A DNA stretch of 64,000 bases from Phreatobacter sp. (GCF_022843985.1 NZ_JALHMP010000006.1:1-64000); one strand, 5' to 3'; positions 19,844 through 29,296 are shown, counted from the first letter of the stretch. The notes: generated from the sequence alone by a model not told the origin. Numbers and translations are program-made.

Positions 19844-20803
19844 TCAATGGCCGAGGCGCGCGAGACGGGCGGCACGGAGCTTGGCGAAGTCGTCGCCCGC
19901 ATGGTGCGAGGAGCGCGTCAACGGGCTCGATGCCACGAGAAGGAATCCCTTCGCCATGGCGATGGTCTCGAAGCCCTTGAACTCGTCCGGCGTGACGAAG
20001 CGGACGACCTCGTGGTGCTTGCGGGTCGGCTGCAGGTACTGGCCGATGGTCATGAAATCGACCTCGGCGGAGCGCAGGTCGTCCATCAGCTGCAGCACCT
20101 CGTTCCGCTCCTCGCCGAGCCCGACCATGATGCCGGACTTGGTGAAGATGGTGGGGTCGAGCTCCTTCACCCGCTGCAGCAGCCGGATGGAGTGGAAGTA
20201 GCGGGCGCCGGGGCGGACCTTCAGATATTTCGACGGCACTGTCTCCAGATTGTGGTTGAAGACGTCGGGCCGCGCCGCCACCACGACCTCCAGGGCGCCG
20301 TCCTTGCGCAGGAAATCAGGCGTGAGAATCTCGATCGTCGTCTGCGGCGAGCGGCGGCGGATCGCGTGGATGACGTCGGCAAAATGCTGCGCACCGCCAT
20401 CGGCAAGGTCGTCACGGTCGACCGAGGTGATGACGACATGTTCAAGTCCGAGCTTCTCGACGGCGATCGCCGTGTGCTCGGGCTCGTTGGGGTCGAGGGG
20501 CGCCGGCATTCCGGTCTTGACGTTGCAGAACGAACAGGCGCGCGTGCAGGTGTCGCCCATGATCATGAAGGTGGCGTGCTTCTTCTCCCAGCACTCGCCG
20601 ATATTCGGGCAACCCGCCTCCTCGCAGACGGTGACGAGGCCGTTTTCCTTGACGATCCTGTGGGTCTCCGCCCATTTCGGCGAGCCCGGCGCCTTGACGC
20701 GGATCCAATCCGGCTTGCGGGCGATCGGCTTGTCCGGCCGATGCGCCTTTTCCGGATGCCGGGGGCGGTTGTCGCTCTTCAGGGTATCGATGAGTGTAGC
20801 CAT
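19844..20803 (-). CDS. lipA: Lipoyl synthase
   Basis: A radical-SAM enzyme that inserts two sulfur atoms into protein-bound octanoyl chains to form lipoyl cofactors of pyruvate and 2-oxoglutarate dehydrogenases. The 319-residue protein has both cluster motifs: auxiliary cluster cysteines C60, C65, C71 ([12 protein letters not shown]) and radical-SAM cysteines C86, C90, C93 (CTRACSFC). The conserved C-terminal SSPLTRSS motif supplies the RSS serine ligand. The frame is open 16 codons further upstream, but the MATLIDTL start is typical. It is followed after 19 bases by ratA. Confidence 0.97.
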   Translation of the reverse strand: MATLIDTLKSDNRPRHPEKAHRPDKPIARKPDWIRVKAPGSPKWAETHRIVKENGLVTVCEEAGCPNIGECWEKKHATFMIMGDTCTRACSFCNVKTGMPAPLDPNEPEHTAIAVEKLGLEHVVITSVDRDDLADGGAQHFADVIHAIRRRSPQTTIEILTPDFLRKDGALEVVVAARPDVFNHNLETVPSKYLKVRPGARYFHSIRLLQRVKELDPTIFTKSGIMVGLGEERNEVLQLMDDLRSAEVDFMTIGQYLQPTRKHHEVVRFVTPDEFKGFETIAMAKGFLLVASSPLTRSSHHAGDDFAKLRAARLARLGH

Positions 20804-20869
20804 GCTCCTCATTAGGCAAGCCACGGACCGAATGGCAAGAGGATGCGGCAACCGGGCCGGCGCAAGACC

Positions 20870-21520
20870 TCAGGTCGCGGCGGGCAGCAGCCAGATTCCC
20901 CAGCGGTCCTCAACTTTGCGCCCGCCCGCGGCGACCACGAGCTCGCCGATCGATTCCTTCTGGCCCTTGCCGAAATGCTGAACGATGATGGCCTTGTTGG
21001 CTTGCCGCCGCAGCGCCTGCATGAAGGCAAGTTTGGCTTCACGGAACAGCCAGGTTTGGCGCCACGTGAGGTTCGCGAGCGGGCCGATGTAATAGAGACA
21101 CTCGCAGACAAGCAGCACGTCCGGCTTCGGGATCGGCAGATCCGATGCTGGATTCTTGTAGAGGTCGTTGAGGTCAAAGGTGGTGTAGGTGCCGGGCAGG
21201 TGAGCCCTCGCGCGGTCCACGGCGACCCCCGAGAGGTCGCAGCCGGAGACGGTCTGAACGCCGAGCTCGCGCGCCACCCAACCGAGCACATAGCCTTCGT
21301 AGACGCTCACGTCGCCAAGGCTCTCGCAGGTGCCGACCTCGCTGCGAATGACGTTGGCGATCGCCGCCATCCGCTCATCGCCGTTAATCCGCATGCGGTA
21401 ATAGTCCGGATAGGCGGAAAACAGACTATCGAGAACTACCGCTGACGGCTTCGCCAGCGCCGTCGACACGGCATAGCTCGCGCGCGTCAGCGCGACGTTC
21501 CACAAAGACGCATTCGTCAT
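20870..21520 (-). CDS. NodS-like SAM-dependent methyltransferase
   Basis: A 216-residue protein with the outline of a class I methyltransferase of the NodS type. The motif-I region (ESLGDVSVYEGYVLGWVARELG) is degenerate compared with the usual glycine-rich VLDxGxGxG loop; the acidic post-I residue is present in SGCDLS, and the segment DVLLVCECLYYIGPL matches the motif-IV/V pattern of NodS-like enzymes. Substrate unknown; no nod genes are near. ATG at 21520 is preferred over an adjacent upstream TTG. The gene stands alone between lipA and the purine operon, its base composition looks less GC-rich than its neighbours, and it has AT-rich upstream sequence, which together hint at acquisition by transfer. 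Confidence 0.7.
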   Translation of the reverse strand: MTNASLWNVALTRASYAVSTALAKPSAVVLDSLFSAYPDYYRMRINGDERMAAIANVIRSEVGTCESLGDVSVYEGYVLGWVARELGVQTVSGCDLSGVAVDRARAHLPGTYTTFDLNDLYKNPASDLPIPKPDVLLVCECLYYIGPLANLTWRQTWLFREAKLAFMQALRRQANKAIIVQHFGKGQKESIGELVVAAGGRKVEDRWGIWLLPAAT

Positions 21521-21613
21521 CAAAAAAGCCCAACCCCTAGCATGCCGCAGCGGCAGCGCTACTGCGACGGGGTGTTGCGTTCAACGCGCCCGAATGCCGC
21601 ATCCGGTGGCCGG

Positions 21614-22885
21614 TCAGACGTTTCGTGCCGGGCTGAAATCCTCGATGAAGCGGATCAGTGTCGCCACCGCCGCGCCCATATCGGCACTATCGGCGAATTC
21701 CAGCGGATTGTGGCTGATACCACCCTTGCAACGCACGAACATCATGGCGAAGTCGGTGAGACCGGCCATGGCCTGGCCGTCATGGCCCGCCCCCGAGACA
21801 AGGCGCGGCGCGGCGAGTCCGAGGCTCTCCATGCTGCGGGCAAGCCCGTCCTGCAGCCAGGGCGCGCAAGCAGCCGTCGGGCAATCGTGGTAGGTTTCGA
21901 AGACCACGGAGCACCCGCGGGCCGCCGCCAGCGCCTGCGCCCGGGCCGTGAAGGACTGCAGCGCGGCGTGACGCGGCGCATCGGCGGCAGCCCTCAGATC
22001 GAGGACGAACTCCACGCGGTCCGGAATGACGTTGATGGCGCCTGGCTTGACGCTGATCTGGCCGACGGTTGCCACCATGGCCGATTCCGGGTGGGCCTTC
22101 GCGATCTGTTCGGCGGCGAGCATCATCTCGGCGGCAGCGAGCAGCGCGTCCTGTCGCAGGGGCATCGGCACGGTGCCGGCATGACCGGCCATACCCGATA
22201 GGGTGACCCGGGTGCGGAACTGGCCGGCAATGGAGGTTACGACACCGAGTGGCTTGTCGCCATGTTCGAGGACCGGTCCCTGTTCGATGTGGATCTCGAC
22301 ATAGGCGAGCGCCTCGTCGCGGCTCATGGCGGCAGCAGGGATTCCGGCGGGGTCGAGCCCGTAGTCGCGCAGCGCCGCCGCGAGCGTCACGCCGTCCCTG
22401 TCCTTGCCGTCCAGCCAGGCGGGATCGAAAGTGCCCGCCAGGGCAGCCGACGACGACAGCACCGTGGGAAAGCGCACGCCCTCCTCGTCGCCGAAGGCCA
22501 GCACGTCGAGGGCAAAGGGAAAGCGGCGGCCGGCATCGCGGAAATGTTCCACGGCGAGGATGCCGCAGACGACGCCCAGCATGCCGTCATATTTGCCGGC
22601 ATTGATCACCGTATCGATATGCGAGCCGATCAGCAGGCGCGGCACCGCATTGGCGCCGGCAGCCTCATCCGCCATTGGATAATGGCCGCGGATCGTGCCG
22701 AGGGCGTCCTCGGCGGTCGTCATGCCGGCTTCCGCCATCCACTGCGCCACCAGATGGGCGGCGCGCTTGTGCTCCGGCGTCAGGTAGCGCCGCGTCAGGC
22801 GATCCGGCTCTTCCGAGATCGCCGCCAGTTCGTCCAGCATGGCCTCGGCGCGCCGACCGAGACGGTCGATGTCGAGCCCGCTCAT
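21614..22885 (-). CDS. Allantoate amidohydrolase (M20 family)
   Basis: A 423-residue metal-dependent amidase predicted to cleave allantoate to ureidoglycine (and then ureidoglycolate), ammonia and CO2. Metal ligands are visible: His89 in GSHIDTV, Asp100 in GKYDG, the Glu134-Glu135 pair in GDEEG, the VEIHIEQGP histidine, and the C-terminal SHNPLE histidine. The same fold covers N-carbamoyl-L-amino acid hydrolases (HyuC) and beta-ureidopropionase; the purine context makes allantoate the likely substrate. It is the last gene of the operon and overlaps puuD by ATGA. No strong terminator was seen downstream. Confidence 0.87.
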   Translation of the reverse strand: MSGLDIDRLGRRAEAMLDELAAISEEPDRLTRRYLTPEHKRAAHLVAQWMAEAGMTTAEDALGTIRGHYPMADEAAGANAVPRLLIGSHIDTVINAGKYDGMLGVVCGILAVEHFRDAGRRFPFALDVLAFGDEEGVRFPTVLSSSAALAGTFDPAWLDGKDRDGVTLAAALRDYGLDPAGIPAAAMSRDEALAYVEIHIEQGPVLEHGDKPLGVVTSIAGQFRTRVTLSGMAGHAGTVPMPLRQDALLAAAEMMLAAEQIAKAHPESAMVATVGQISVKPGAINVIPDRVEFVLDLRAAADAPRHAALQSFTARAQALAAARGCSVVFETYHDCPTAACAPWLQDGLARSMESLGLAAPRLVSGAGHDGQAMAGLTDFAMMFVRCKGGISHNPLEFADSADMGAAVATLIRFIEDFSPARNV

Positions 22886-24072
22886 TTCAGCCCGGCCAGA
22901 TAGGCGCCGAGCGCGGCGCGGTCATGATCGCTCATGGTGGTCTGGTTCCCGAGTGGCATGGCCCTGGACTGGACGGATTGCTGGATGACGGCGGTCGCAT
23001 GGCGCCTGAGATCGGCAGCCGTCTCCAGAATGACGTTCTTCGGCGCTTCCGCAAAGCCCTCCTGGGTCGGTCGACGGGCATGGCAGGAGGCGCAATGGGT
23101 CGCGGTGATCTGCAGCGCCTGGACCTCGCTGACCTGTCCGGCAGCGGCGAGATCAAGCTTCGGCCGCTGCGACGTCACGAATATGGCGAGCAGCAGCGCG
23201 ATGGCAGCGACCGGCACGGCCCATCCATAGCTCTGCCAGGGATCATGCGCCTCGTGGCGGTTCAGCGTGTGCTGCACCAGTGCGCCGGTGATGAGGATGA
23301 AGGCGACGACCAGCCAGGAATGCGGATGGGCATAGAGCATGGGATAATGGTTCGAGACCATCATCAGGAGGACCGGCAGGGTCAGGTAATTGTTGTGGGT
23401 GGATCGGGTCTTGCCGATCTTGCCATATTTCGGGTCGGGCTTGCGGCCGGCAATCAGGTCGGCAACCACGATCCGCTGATTGGGGATGATCACCAGGAAG
23501 ACGTTCGCCGCCATGATCGTCCCGACGAAGACGCCGACATGGATGAAGGCGCCGCGGCCGGAGAACACCTGGGAGAAGGCCCATGCCGCCCCCACCACCA
23601 TCGCGAAGACGACCAGCGCCAGCACCGTCGGATGGTTCGCCAGCGGCGATTTGCACAGCGTATCGTAGAGCAGCCAGCCGACGACGATGGACGCGAGCGA
23701 CAAGCCGATCGCCTGGGCCGGCGTGATGTCGGCGACCGCGGGATCGATGAGGAAGCCGCGGGCATTCAGGTAATATTGCGCCACCAGCAGGATGAACCCG
23801 GAAACCCAGGTGAGGTAGGCGGCCCAGCGGTGCCACAGCAGGTCCGGCGGCAGGTTGTCGGGCGCGACCAGATATTTCTGCACATGGTAGAAGCCGCCGC
23901 CATGGACCTCCCAGGCGACGCCGTCGGCCCCCTTCGTGCCCGGCGCCTTGGCCTTCAGGCTGAAGTCCAGCGACATGAAATAGAAACTGGTGCCGATCCA
24001 CGTGATCCCGGCGGTGATGTGAAACCAGCGGGACAGGAGATTGAACCAGTCCGTGGCGAGGGCGATGTCCAT
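22882..24072 (-). CDS. puuD: Membrane urate hydroxylase PuuD with C-terminal cytochrome c
   Basis: A 396-residue integral membrane protein that oxidises urate to 5-hydroxyisourate and passes electrons to the respiratory chain, replacing soluble uricase. About eight hydrophobic segments span residues 10-300. The C-terminal domain carries a heme c site CASCH at 327-331 with a later AMPLGN methionine as probable axial ligand. Sequences such as HITAGITWIGTSFYFMSLD are diagnostic of the PuuD family. The frame is open upstream toward xdhC, but the ATG here begins the first membrane segment. It sits between xdhC and allantoate amidohydrolase in the operon, matching its place in the pathway. Confidence 0.93.
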   Translation of the reverse strand: MDIALATDWFNLLSRWFHITAGITWIGTSFYFMSLDFSLKAKAPGTKGADGVAWEVHGGGFYHVQKYLVAPDNLPPDLLWHRWAAYLTWVSGFILLVAQYYLNARGFLIDPAVADITPAQAIGLSLASIVVGWLLYDTLCKSPLANHPTVLALVVFAMVVGAAWAFSQVFSGRGAFIHVGVFVGTIMAANVFLVIIPNQRIVVADLIAGRKPDPKYGKIGKTRSTHNNYLTLPVLLMMVSNHYPMLYAHPHSWLVVAFILITGALVQHTLNRHEAHDPWQSYGWAVPVAAIALLLAIFVTSQRPKLDLAAAGQVSEVQALQITATHCASCHARRPTQEGFAEAPKNVILETAADLRRHATAVIQQSVQSRAMPLGNQTTMSDHDRAALGAYLAGLK

Positions 24073-24092
24073 GTTGCGTCCGGCCGGCCTCT

Positions 24093-25058
24093 TCAGGCGC
24101 TCTGTCGCCGGTGAGCCGGCTTTGCGTTGATGGTACGGGACTGCGCCAAGATCAAGCACTCCGCGGCGACGGAGGCGGCGATGACCGCCGGTTCCTTGCC
24201 GGCCAGACCGGCAAGGCCGATGGGACAGCGCAGCCGGGCCGCAGCCGCCTCGCCGAGCCCGACAGCCGCGAGCTGCCGGAGGAAGCGCGCCCGCTTGGAG
24301 GCCGAACCGATCAGGCCAACATGGGCGAAGCGGCCGGACGCCAGGGCTGCCGCCACGATGGCGAGGTCGAGGGCGTGGCTGTGGGTCATGACAAGGACCT
24401 GTGCGCCCTCCGGGACCGCGTCAAGCGCGGTCTCAGGGGGGCCGGACTGCAGGGTGACGTTGGCCGGGATCGCCGCTGCGAAGGCAGCGGGACGGCCGTC
24501 GTGCCAGACGACCCGGAAGGGTAGCGGCGCCAGCGCCAGCACGACAGCCTTGCCGACATGGCCGGCACCGAACAGCGCGACGGTCGGAAGGTTCGCGCCG
24601 AAAGTCTCGACAAAGGCAGTGCCTGTTTCGGCCGCGGAGACCTCATGATCGGCGAGGACGACGCGCCGGAGGTGCCTGTCGTGCACCGTAGTCCTTGTGC
24701 GGAAGGGCCCTGCCCGCTCGGCCGCCGCCAGGGCCGCGACCATCTCATGGTCGCCATGGGCGAAGCGCTCGATCGCCAGGGTCACGTGGCCGCCGCAGCA
24801 TTGCCCCAGCGCTGGTCCCAGCGGCTGGTCGAGAATCAGCGCGGCCGCCTCGCCGCGCTCCAGCAGGGCCTGCGCCTTGGCCAGCGCCTGCCATTCCAGC
24901 GTGCCGCCGCCGATCGTGCCGTGGAAGGCCCCGTCCGGCCGGACGATCATCCGCGCACCCGGCTCGCGCGGCACCGAGCCCCGCGCTGCCAGCACGCTGA
25001 CAAGGACGCAGGCCCCCTCTGTTGCGATGAGCGCTGCGATGCGGGGCCAGATGTCCAC
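24093..25058 (-). CDS. xdhC: Xanthine dehydrogenase accessory protein XdhC
   Basis: A 321-residue molybdenum-cofactor chaperone that binds sulfurated Moco and delivers it to XdhB. The N-terminal XdhC/CoxI domain includes the GTIGGGTLEWQAL motif and a conserved CC pair (GQCCGGHV); the C-terminal Rossmann domain has LFGAGHVGKAV and the GLIGSASKRARF motif. The start codon is GTG, 3 bases after the xdhB stop. Together with moaC and moeA at 41-43 kb, it belongs to the cell's molybdenum enzyme supply. Confidence 0.94.
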   Translation of the reverse strand: MDIWPRIAALIATEGACVLVSVLAARGSVPREPGARMIVRPDGAFHGTIGGGTLEWQALAKAQALLERGEAAALILDQPLGPALGQCCGGHVTLAIERFAHGDHEMVAALAAAERAGPFRTRTTVHDRHLRRVVLADHEVSAAETGTAFVETFGANLPTVALFGAGHVGKAVVLALAPLPFRVVWHDGRPAAFAAAIPANVTLQSGPPETALDAVPEGAQVLVMTHSHALDLAIVAAALASGRFAHVGLIGSASKRARFLRQLAAVGLGEAAAARLRCPIGLAGLAGKEPAVIAASVAAECLILAQSRTINAKPAHRRQSA

Positions 25059-25061
25059 GGG

Positions 25062-27374
25062 TCAGCCCTCCCCGGTCTGCTTGCTGCAGGCGAAGAGGAT
25101 CGCCTCGGGCGTGGCAGGCGCGTCGAGGGCCACGGCACGGCCGGGCGCCAGCGCATGAACGGCATCGGCGATGGCGCAGAACACCGAATTGGCCAGCATC
25201 AGCGGCGGCTCGCCGATGGCCTTGGAGCGGTAGATCGTGTCCTCCCGGTTGGGGTTGTCGAAGAAGGCGACGCGAAAATCCTCCGGCACGTCGCGGGCTG
25301 TTGGGATCTTGTAGGTCGAGGGCGCATGTGTCCGCAGCCGCCCCTTGGCGTCGAAGACCAGCTCTTCCATGGTGAGCCAGCCCATGCCCTGGACAAAGCC
25401 GCCCTCGATCTGGCCGATGTCGATGGCCGGGTTCAGCGAGCGGCCGGCATCGTGGAGGATGTCGACGCGGTCGACGGTGAATTCCCCGGTCAGGGTGTCG
25501 ATGGTCACCTCGGAGCAGGAGGCGCCATAGGCAAAATAGAAGAACGGCCGCCCGGTCGCCTTCGGACGGTCCCAGGTGATCTTCGGCGTCGCGTAAAAGC
25601 CGGCGGCCGACAGATGGGTCCGGGCGAGATAGGCCTTCTTCACCACCTCGGCGAAGGAAAGGCTCCGCTCCCCGGACCAGACGCGGTCGTCGCGGAAGGC
25701 GATGCTCGCCACCGGCACCTGCCAGTCGCGGGCGATGAACTCGGCAATGCGGCCCTTGATCTCCGCCGCGGCGGCCTTCGCTGCCATGCCGTTCATGTCG
25801 GTGCCCGAGGAGGCGGCTGTCGGCGAGGTGTTCGGCACCTTGCCGGTATGGGTGGCGGTGATGCGGACGCGGTCGAGGGCGACGCCGAACTCCTCGGCCA
25901 CCACCTGCGCCACCTTCACGAAGAGCCCCTGCCCCATCTCGGTGCCACCGTGATTGAGGTGGATGGAGCCGTCCTGGTAGACATGCACGAGGGCGCCGGC
26001 CTGGTTCAGGAAGGTGGTGGTGAAGGAGATGCCGAATTTAACCGGCGTCAGGGCGATACCCTTCTTGAGCACGCGAGAGCCGGCATTGAAGGCGGCAGTG
26101 GCGGCGCGCCTGGCGCGATAATCGCTCGTCGCCTCGAGCTGCCGCATGAGCGCCTCGGCGACATTGTCCTCCACCACCATGCCGTAGGGCGTGATGTTGC
26201 GCTCGTCGGTGCCGTAGAGATTGGCGTAGCGCACGTCGAGCGGGTCGCGCCCGGTCGCCCAGGCGATCCGGTCCATCAAGTGCTCGGCGAAGACCATGCC
26301 CTGCGGCCCGCCGAAACCTCGGAACGCCGTGTTGGAAACCGTGTGGGTCTTCAGCCGGCGCGAATGGATATGCACCTGCGGATAGAAATAGGCGTTGTCG
26401 GCGTGGAACATCGTCCGGTCGTTGATTGACGATGACAGGTCGTGGCTGTAGCCACAGCGCCCGGCGAAGCGGACCTCGACAGCCTCCACCCGGCCGCCGG
26501 GATCATGGGCCGCGCGATAGCTGACGAGGAAGTCGTGGCGCTTGCCCGTCATGATGAAGTCGTCGTCGCGGTCGAGGCGAATCTTCGCCGGCCGGCCGGT
26601 CACCCGCGCCGCCAGGGCAGCCATCGCCGCCCAGCCGCTCGCCTGGCTCTCCTTGCCGCCGAAACCGCCGCCCATGCGCCGGACCGCCACCTCGATCGCC
26701 GCATCGGTAATGCCGAGGACCCTGGCGACGACGTGCTGCACCTCACTGGGATGCTGGGTCGACGAATGGATGAGATAGGTGCCGTCCTCCTCGGGGATGA
26801 CGAGCGCCGCCTGGCCTTCCAGGTAGAAATGCTCCTGCCCGCCGATGCGCAGGGTCCCGGCGACCGGCGCCGGGCTCGCCGCGAGAACCGCCTCGGGATC
26901 GCCGCGGCGGAAGGCATAGGCCGGCATCAGGTCGGCATCGGCGGCGAGCGCATCGGCGACGTCAACGAGCGGGGGCTCCTCCGCCACCGCGATGACCGCG
27001 AGCCGCACCGCCCGCCGGGCCGTGTCGCGGCTCTCCGCCACCACGGCGAAGAGCGGCTGTCCGTGAAAGGCGATCGTGTCGACCGCGAAAAGTGGATCAT
27101 CGCCGGCCACCGGGCTGACATCGTTGACGGCGGGAATATCGGCGGCGGTGAGCACCGCGACAACGCCGGGCACGGCGCGCACGGCAGCGAGATCGAGTCG
27201 AACCAGACGGCCATGGGCCACCGGCGCCCCGCCCGGCACGACATGCAGGGTGCCCTCGGGCTCGCGGATGTCGTCGATATAGGGCGCGGACCCCGTCACG
27301 TGGCGATCGGCGGCGTCATGGCGGATCGGCTGGTGGATGTGACGCAGCCCCTCCCCCTCCCCGTCAGGCCGCAT
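25062..27374 (-). CDS. xdhB: Xanthine dehydrogenase, molybdopterin-binding large subunit
   Basis: A 770-residue catalytic subunit that hydroxylates hypoxanthine and xanthine to urate at the molybdenum centre. The N-terminal a/b hammerhead (VTGSAPYIDDI) leads into the Moco domain with RRMGGGFGGKESQ, the TAFRGFGGPQGM loop with the substrate-orienting arginine, the HGGTEMGQGLF cofactor contact and a C-terminal GEPPLM stretch that precedes the catalytic region. Length is normal for bacterial two-subunit XDH. The first 11 bases overlap the end of xdhA. Confidence 0.95.
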   Translation of the reverse strand: MRPDGEGEGLRHIHQPIRHDAADRHVTGSAPYIDDIREPEGTLHVVPGGAPVAHGRLVRLDLAAVRAVPGVVAVLTAADIPAVNDVSPVAGDDPLFAVDTIAFHGQPLFAVVAESRDTARRAVRLAVIAVAEEPPLVDVADALAADADLMPAYAFRRGDPEAVLAASPAPVAGTLRIGGQEHFYLEGQAALVIPEEDGTYLIHSSTQHPSEVQHVVARVLGITDAAIEVAVRRMGGGFGGKESQASGWAAMAALAARVTGRPAKIRLDRDDDFIMTGKRHDFLVSYRAAHDPGGRVEAVEVRFAGRCGYSHDLSSSINDRTMFHADNAYFYPQVHIHSRRLKTHTVSNTAFRGFGGPQGMVFAEHLMDRIAWATGRDPLDVRYANLYGTDERNITPYGMVVEDNVAEALMRQLEATSDYRARRAATAAFNAGSRVLKKGIALTPVKFGISFTTTFLNQAGALVHVYQDGSIHLNHGGTEMGQGLFVKVAQVVAEEFGVALDRVRITATHTGKVPNTSPTAASSGTDMNGMAAKAAAAEIKGRIAEFIARDWQVPVASIAFRDDRVWSGERSLSFAEVVKKAYLARTHLSAAGFYATPKITWDRPKATGRPFFYFAYGASCSEVTIDTLTGEFTVDRVDILHDAGRSLNPAIDIGQIEGGFVQGMGWLTMEELVFDAKGRLRTHAPSTYKIPTARDVPEDFRVAFFDNPNREDTIYRSKAIGEPPLMLANSVFCAIADAVHALAPGRAVALDAPATPEAILFACSKQTGEG

Positions 27375-28845
27375 GATGGGCCTCCCGGAGAGGGACGAGC
27401 CGGGTCGACGACCTTTCGCCCGCGGCGATTTCCATCAGCCCCTTGGTGATGAGATTGCCGGCAACGCGCAGCCGGTAGGCGGCGGAAGCACGGTGATCGT
27501 CGAGCGGCGCGAAATCGTCCCGCAGCCGCGCCACGGCTGCCGCGATCGCCCCGGTATCGTCGACGCAGACACCGGCGAGCGCCTGTTCCACGGCCGTCGC
27601 CCTCTTCGGGATGCCGGCCATGCCGCCGAAGGCGGTCCGCGCCGCCGCGATCCGGCGTCCGTCGAGCCGGACCTTCAGCGCCATCATGACAGCCGAAATG
27701 TCCTGGTCGTGGCGTTTGGCGATCTTGAAGACACGCAGGTGGTCACCCGCCTCGGGTCGCGGCACGGTCACATGGGTCAGGATCTCGCCCGGCGCCCGGT
27801 CCTGCCGGCCATAAGCGAGGAAGAAATGCTCGAGCGGCAGCAGCCGCACGGAACCGCCGCAGCGCAGCGTGACCGTGGCCCCGAGCGCGATAAGCAGCGG
27901 CGGCATGTCGCCGATCGGCGAGCCGTTCGCCACATTGCCGCCGATCGTCCCCGCCGCACGCACTTGCGCCGAGCCGAGCCGGTCGATGAGCAGGGCGATG
28001 TCGGGATCGAGCGCACCGAGGGCGGTCTCCGCCTCGGCATAGGTCACGGCGGCGCCGATCGTCAGCGCCGTCGCGGTCTGTTCGATAGCCCGCAAGGCGG
28101 CCACGCGGCCGGTATGGACGAGTTTCGGCAGGGTCCGGAGCTGCTTGGTGATCCAGAGACCCACATCGGTCGCCCCGCCGACGAGGGTCGCGTCGGGATG
28201 GCTCTCCATGAGGGCGGCGAGCGCGTCGAGCGAGGCCGGCGCCGCGAAGAACGCGTTTTCATCACCAACGCAGACGTCCGCCGTGTCGGCGAGGCCGGCC
28301 AGAATCGCAGCCGATGCCGTGCGACGGTCGTGATGACCATCGGCAGGCGGCGCGGCGCAGGCCGCCAGCGCCGCATCGACGATCGGCCGGTAGCCGGTAC
28401 AGCGGCAGAGATTGCCGGCGAGCCTTGACAGAACCGCCGCGCGGTCCCTCGCGCCGCCAGCGTCATGATAGAGCGTGAACAGGCTCATCACGAAGCCCGG
28501 AGTGCAGAAGCCGCATTGCGAACCGTGGTGGTCGACCAGCGCCTGCTGGACCGGGTGCAGCTGCCCGTCCGCCGCCAGATCCTCGACCGTCACCAGTTCG
28601 GCGCCATCGAGCTGGCCGAGCAGCAGGATGCAGGCATTGGCCGGCTCATAGACCAGGCGTCCGTCCTTGACGCGGCCGAGCGCCACGGTGCAGGCGCCGC
28701 AATCGCCCTCGCCGCAGCCTTCCTTGGTGCCGGTCAGCCGGCGGTCGAGGCGCAGCCAATCGAGCACGGTGGTCATCGGTGCGAAGCCGGCGGCCTCCAC
28801 CAGGGTCCCGCGATGCAGGAAGCGGATCGGGCGTGTCGTCGTCAT
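27364..28845 (-). CDS. xdhA: Xanthine dehydrogenase small subunit (2Fe-2S and FAD)
   Basis: A 493-residue electron-transfer subunit. The plant-type ferredoxin cluster uses C44, C49, C52 (CGEGDCGAC) and C72; the second 2Fe-2S cluster uses CGFC (C111, C114) and CRC (C147, C149). The FAD-binding domain covers about 190-360 (VGGATDVGLW and TIGGNVANGSPIGD motifs), and a flavoprotein C-terminal domain follows. It passes electrons from XdhB to NAD+. ATGA overlap with uraH and overlap with xdhB show tight coupling. Confidence 0.95.
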   Translation of the reverse strand: MTTTRPIRFLHRGTLVEAAGFAPMTTVLDWLRLDRRLTGTKEGCGEGDCGACTVALGRVKDGRLVYEPANACILLLGQLDGAELVTVEDLAADGQLHPVQQALVDHHGSQCGFCTPGFVMSLFTLYHDAGGARDRAAVLSRLAGNLCRCTGYRPIVDAALAACAAPPADGHHDRRTASAAILAGLADTADVCVGDENAFFAAPASLDALAALMESHPDATLVGGATDVGLWITKQLRTLPKLVHTGRVAALRAIEQTATALTIGAAVTYAEAETALGALDPDIALLIDRLGSAQVRAAGTIGGNVANGSPIGDMPPLLIALGATVTLRCGGSVRLLPLEHFFLAYGRQDRAPGEILTHVTVPRPEAGDHLRVFKIAKRHDQDISAVMMALKVRLDGRRIAAARTAFGGMAGIPKRATAVEQALAGVCVDDTGAIAAAVARLRDDFAPLDDHRASAAYRLRVAGNLITKGLMEIAAGERSSTRLVPLREAHHAA

Positions 28846-29198
28846 GAGCCGCGATAGGTCGTGTAGCCATAGGGGGAGAGCAGCAGCGGCACGTGGTAGT
28901 GCTGGTCGAGTGCCGTCACGTTGAAGCGCAGGGTTACCACGTCGAGGAACGGCGGATCGCTGACGGGGACACCGGTGGCCCGGTGATAGGCGGCAACGTC
29001 ATATTCCAGGCTGTAGGGGCCGCTGCGGATCGTCGCCGGGGTCAGCAGCGGCACCGGCGCACGCCCGTCCGCATTGGTCCGGCCTTCGGCCATCAATTGC
29101 CGCGTCTCCCCGTCGATCGCATAGAGCCGATAGGCGATGCCGGCGGCAGGCCGGCCTGCCGCCGTATCGAGAACGTGGGTAGAAAGATGCCCGGGCAT
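28842..29198 (-). CDS. uraH: 5-hydroxyisourate hydrolase (transthyretin-like)
   Basis: A 118-residue enzyme that opens 5-hydroxyisourate to OHCU, the step after PuuD. The family signatures are complete: HVLDTAAGRPA at the N-terminus with catalytic His8, and the C-terminal tetrapeptide YRGS that separates these hydrolases from true transthyretins. The ATG chosen has a GGAG ribosome site and starts right at the fold; the frame is open 13 codons further upstream. It is the first gene of the operon, so its promoter should lie in the 156-bp region shared with the divergent sulP gene. Confidence 0.94.
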   Translation of the reverse strand: MPGHLSTHVLDTAAGRPAAGIAYRLYAIDGETRQLMAEGRTNADGRAPVPLLTPATIRSGPYSLEYDVAAYHRATGVPVSDPPFLDVVTLRFNVTALDQHYHVPLLLSPYGYTTYRGS

Positions 29199-29268
29199 GC
29201 AGGGGGCTCCTCTGTCGCGGCCTTGTCCCTCCGACAATGCCGGCTTTGCGCCGCAAAAAGAATAGCTG

Positions 29269-29296
29269 TCCTGTCGCAGGATGCACGTATTAGTGC
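29269..29296. promoter_or_regulatory. Two palindromes in the uraH/sulP intergenic region
   Basis: Within the 156-bp divergent region lie two adjacent dyads: TCCTG-TCG-CAGGA at 29269-29281 (perfect 5-bp arms) and GCAC-GTATTA-GTGC at 29283-29296 (perfect 4-bp arms). They lie about 70-100 bases upstream of the uraH start and about 60-85 bases upstream of sulP, a plausible operator position for either gene. No known consensus was recognised. Confidence 0.35.

Noticed and set aside
24558-26429. A 623-codon plus-strand open frame opposite xdhC and xdhB
   Set aside because: Antisense to the intact xanthine dehydrogenase genes, with no recognisable motif and no ribosome site.
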